From contig OZ250179.1 of assembly GCA_965238125.1 (NCBI GenBank), positions 2,232,001 through 2,296,000 on the forward strand: a DNA stretch of 64,000 nt. The letters are read 5' to 3'. Position 1 is the first letter of the stretch. Each line of letters starts with the position of its first letter. A program made the translations under genes and the position numbers. The stretch comes from UBA6623 sp965238125. GTDB taxonomy: Bacteria > Acidobacteriota > Terriglobia > Bryobacterales > UBA6623. The notes under the pieces are model-generated. The model was not told where the DNA came from. It ran no database searches and worked only from the letters and a program-made list of their open reading frames with translations. Shown here piece after piece: positions 63,429-64,000 of the stretch.

Positions 63429-63602
63429 ATGCAGTCTAAACGAGACGGCTTGATTCCCATCGGGGAAGCCTTGGCCGACCTGGACGGGTCGGTCAAGGCG
63501 ATCCGCGAAGCCTCACCCCAGGCGCGCCACCACTTCACCCAGGCCGATCAAGTGAACCAGCTTGTTTCCGCCAGCCAAGCGGACCCCGACCGGGGCTTTA
63601 TG
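63429..63602 (+). pseudogene. RepA-like N-terminal fragment, interrupted by a Tn3-like end
   Basis: MQSKRDGLIPIGEALADLDG, then KAIREASPQARHHFTQADQV and ADPDRGFM correspond to residues 1-58 of the copy at 63-296. The sequence then jumps into the 38-bp Tn3-like repeat at 63603, exactly where the other copy continues with ARLMALC. Confidence 0.75.
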
Positions 63603-63624
63603 AGGGTAGCGCCCAGAATCGTGC
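63603..63624 (+). repeat. Partial Tn3-like terminal repeat
   Basis: AGGGTAGCGCCCAGAATCGT plus GC matches the outer 22 bp of the repeat at 36792-36829. It is cut by the IS1595-type end at 63627. Confidence 0.8.
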
Positions 63625-63626
63625 CA

Positions 63627-63905
63627 AGTGGGTATCCATTTGACTCAGGTAGCCACAAGATGTTGTGGTCGCGCGAAAGCATCTACCAAGAAGCGAATCC
63701 CGAGGTTACTGCTCTGGCGCGGCGTGGGGCTGCGTAGCGCGTCCGATTCTCGGAGTTGCCGCCCGAAGGCTGCCACCGCAATGAATTCGCGTGTGGGTCG
63801 GCTTGGCGGCCACTCGCACGATTCTCGCAATCTCACATTCCTGTTCCGGAGCCGCGAGGCCACAACCCATAGGGTGTACCTGAATGAAGTGGATACCCCA
63901 CTTTG
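63627..63905. mobile_element. IS1595-related miniature inverted-repeat element
   Basis: The left end AGTGGGTATCCATTTGACTC plus AGGTAGCCACAAGATGTTGTGG and the inverted right end (complement of 63866-63905, reading AAAGTGGGGTATCCACTTCA then TTCAGGTACACC) form imperfect inverted repeats of about 40 bp around ~280 bp without a transposase. It lies inside the partial Tn3-like end. Confidence 0.6.
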
Positions 63906-63921
63906 TGCCATTCTGGCGAAC

Positions 63922-64000
63922 ATGACCGAAGACGAACGGCTGGAGCTGGTCGGAACGGTAGCCGAGGCTAACGCCGGCCTGTCCGAGGTCGTCTTCAAGT
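63922..64000 (+). CDS. Unidentified protein, 5' end only
   Basis: The frame from the ATG at 63922 reads TEDERLELVGTVAEANAGLS then EVVFK and leaves the window. It is open upstream to another ATG at 63781 through the miniature element. Too little is visible to assign a family. Confidence 0.35.
   Translation, partial: MTEDERLELVGTVAEANAGLSEVVFK

Overview
This 64 kb window is GC-rich bacterial DNA. It probably comes from an Acidobacteriota-like lineage: it carries an Oar-like TonB-dependent receptor with a carboxypeptidase-regulatory N-terminal domain (13.3-16.6 kb), a C-terminal domain of the TIGR03437 (Solibacter-type) kind (59.5-60.2 kb) and very large secreted multidomain proteins. The taxonomic call is inference. 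No rRNA, tRNA or CRISPR array was recognised.

The region is an accessory mosaic built around plasmid debris. Pieces of a RepA-like replication initiator lie at 0.1, 21.1, 61.9 and 63.4 kb. A sequence resembling an iteron/DnaA-box origin follows the 21 kb piece, a ParA plus ribbon-helix-helix partition pair lies at 57.5-58.4 kb, and a MobA/MobL relaxase remnant at 60.2 kb. Insertion-sequence fragments (IS21, IS110, IS3, IS6, IS1595, IS1380, Tn3-like, a group II intron reverse transcriptase tail) mark almost every gene boundary. Only one IS, an IS5-family element at 44.2-45.3 kb, looks complete.

Layout: 0.1-9 kb, a broken giant minus-strand gene (leucine-rich repeats, a CXXCH motif, cadherin/PKD-like cassettes, an embedded sulfatase, and ~333-bp tandem repeats); 9-17 kb, a Sel1-repeat protein, two LuxR-type regulators and the TonB receptor; 17-21 kb, a HigBA-like toxin-antitoxin pair, an ammonium transporter and a PD-(D/E)XK nuclease; 21-25 kb, the origin-like region, a Cache protein, truncated lipoprotein, resolvase/transposase remnants and an archaeal-type riboflavin kinase (DUF120) homologue; 25.7-36 kb, two very large secreted proteases, one a zinc metalloprotease and one a trypsin-like serine protease; 36-38 kb, IS1595, a Tn3-derived miniature element and integrase fragments; 38-44 kb, a defence island; 45-54 kb, a 2655-residue metalloprotease with a separately encoded propeptide-like partner; 54-64 kb, a truncated type I methyltransferase, orphan nuclease-like proteins, plasmid partition genes and an AlbA_2 (Schlafen-type) protein.

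The most coherent functional unit is a CBASS anti-phage operon at 41.0-43.9 kb. It encodes a patatin-like phospholipase effector (CapV-like), a CD-NTase and an E2-like protein carrying a C-terminal SEC-C zinc motif. Divergently transcribed is a single polypeptide that fuses an HTH repressor domain to an ImmA/IrrE metallopeptidase. This resembles a fused version of the CapH/CapP control pair known from other CBASS loci. A near-perfect 23-bp palindrome lies between the two transcription units. The island is bracketed by long inverted copies of a 678-bp protein-coding module.
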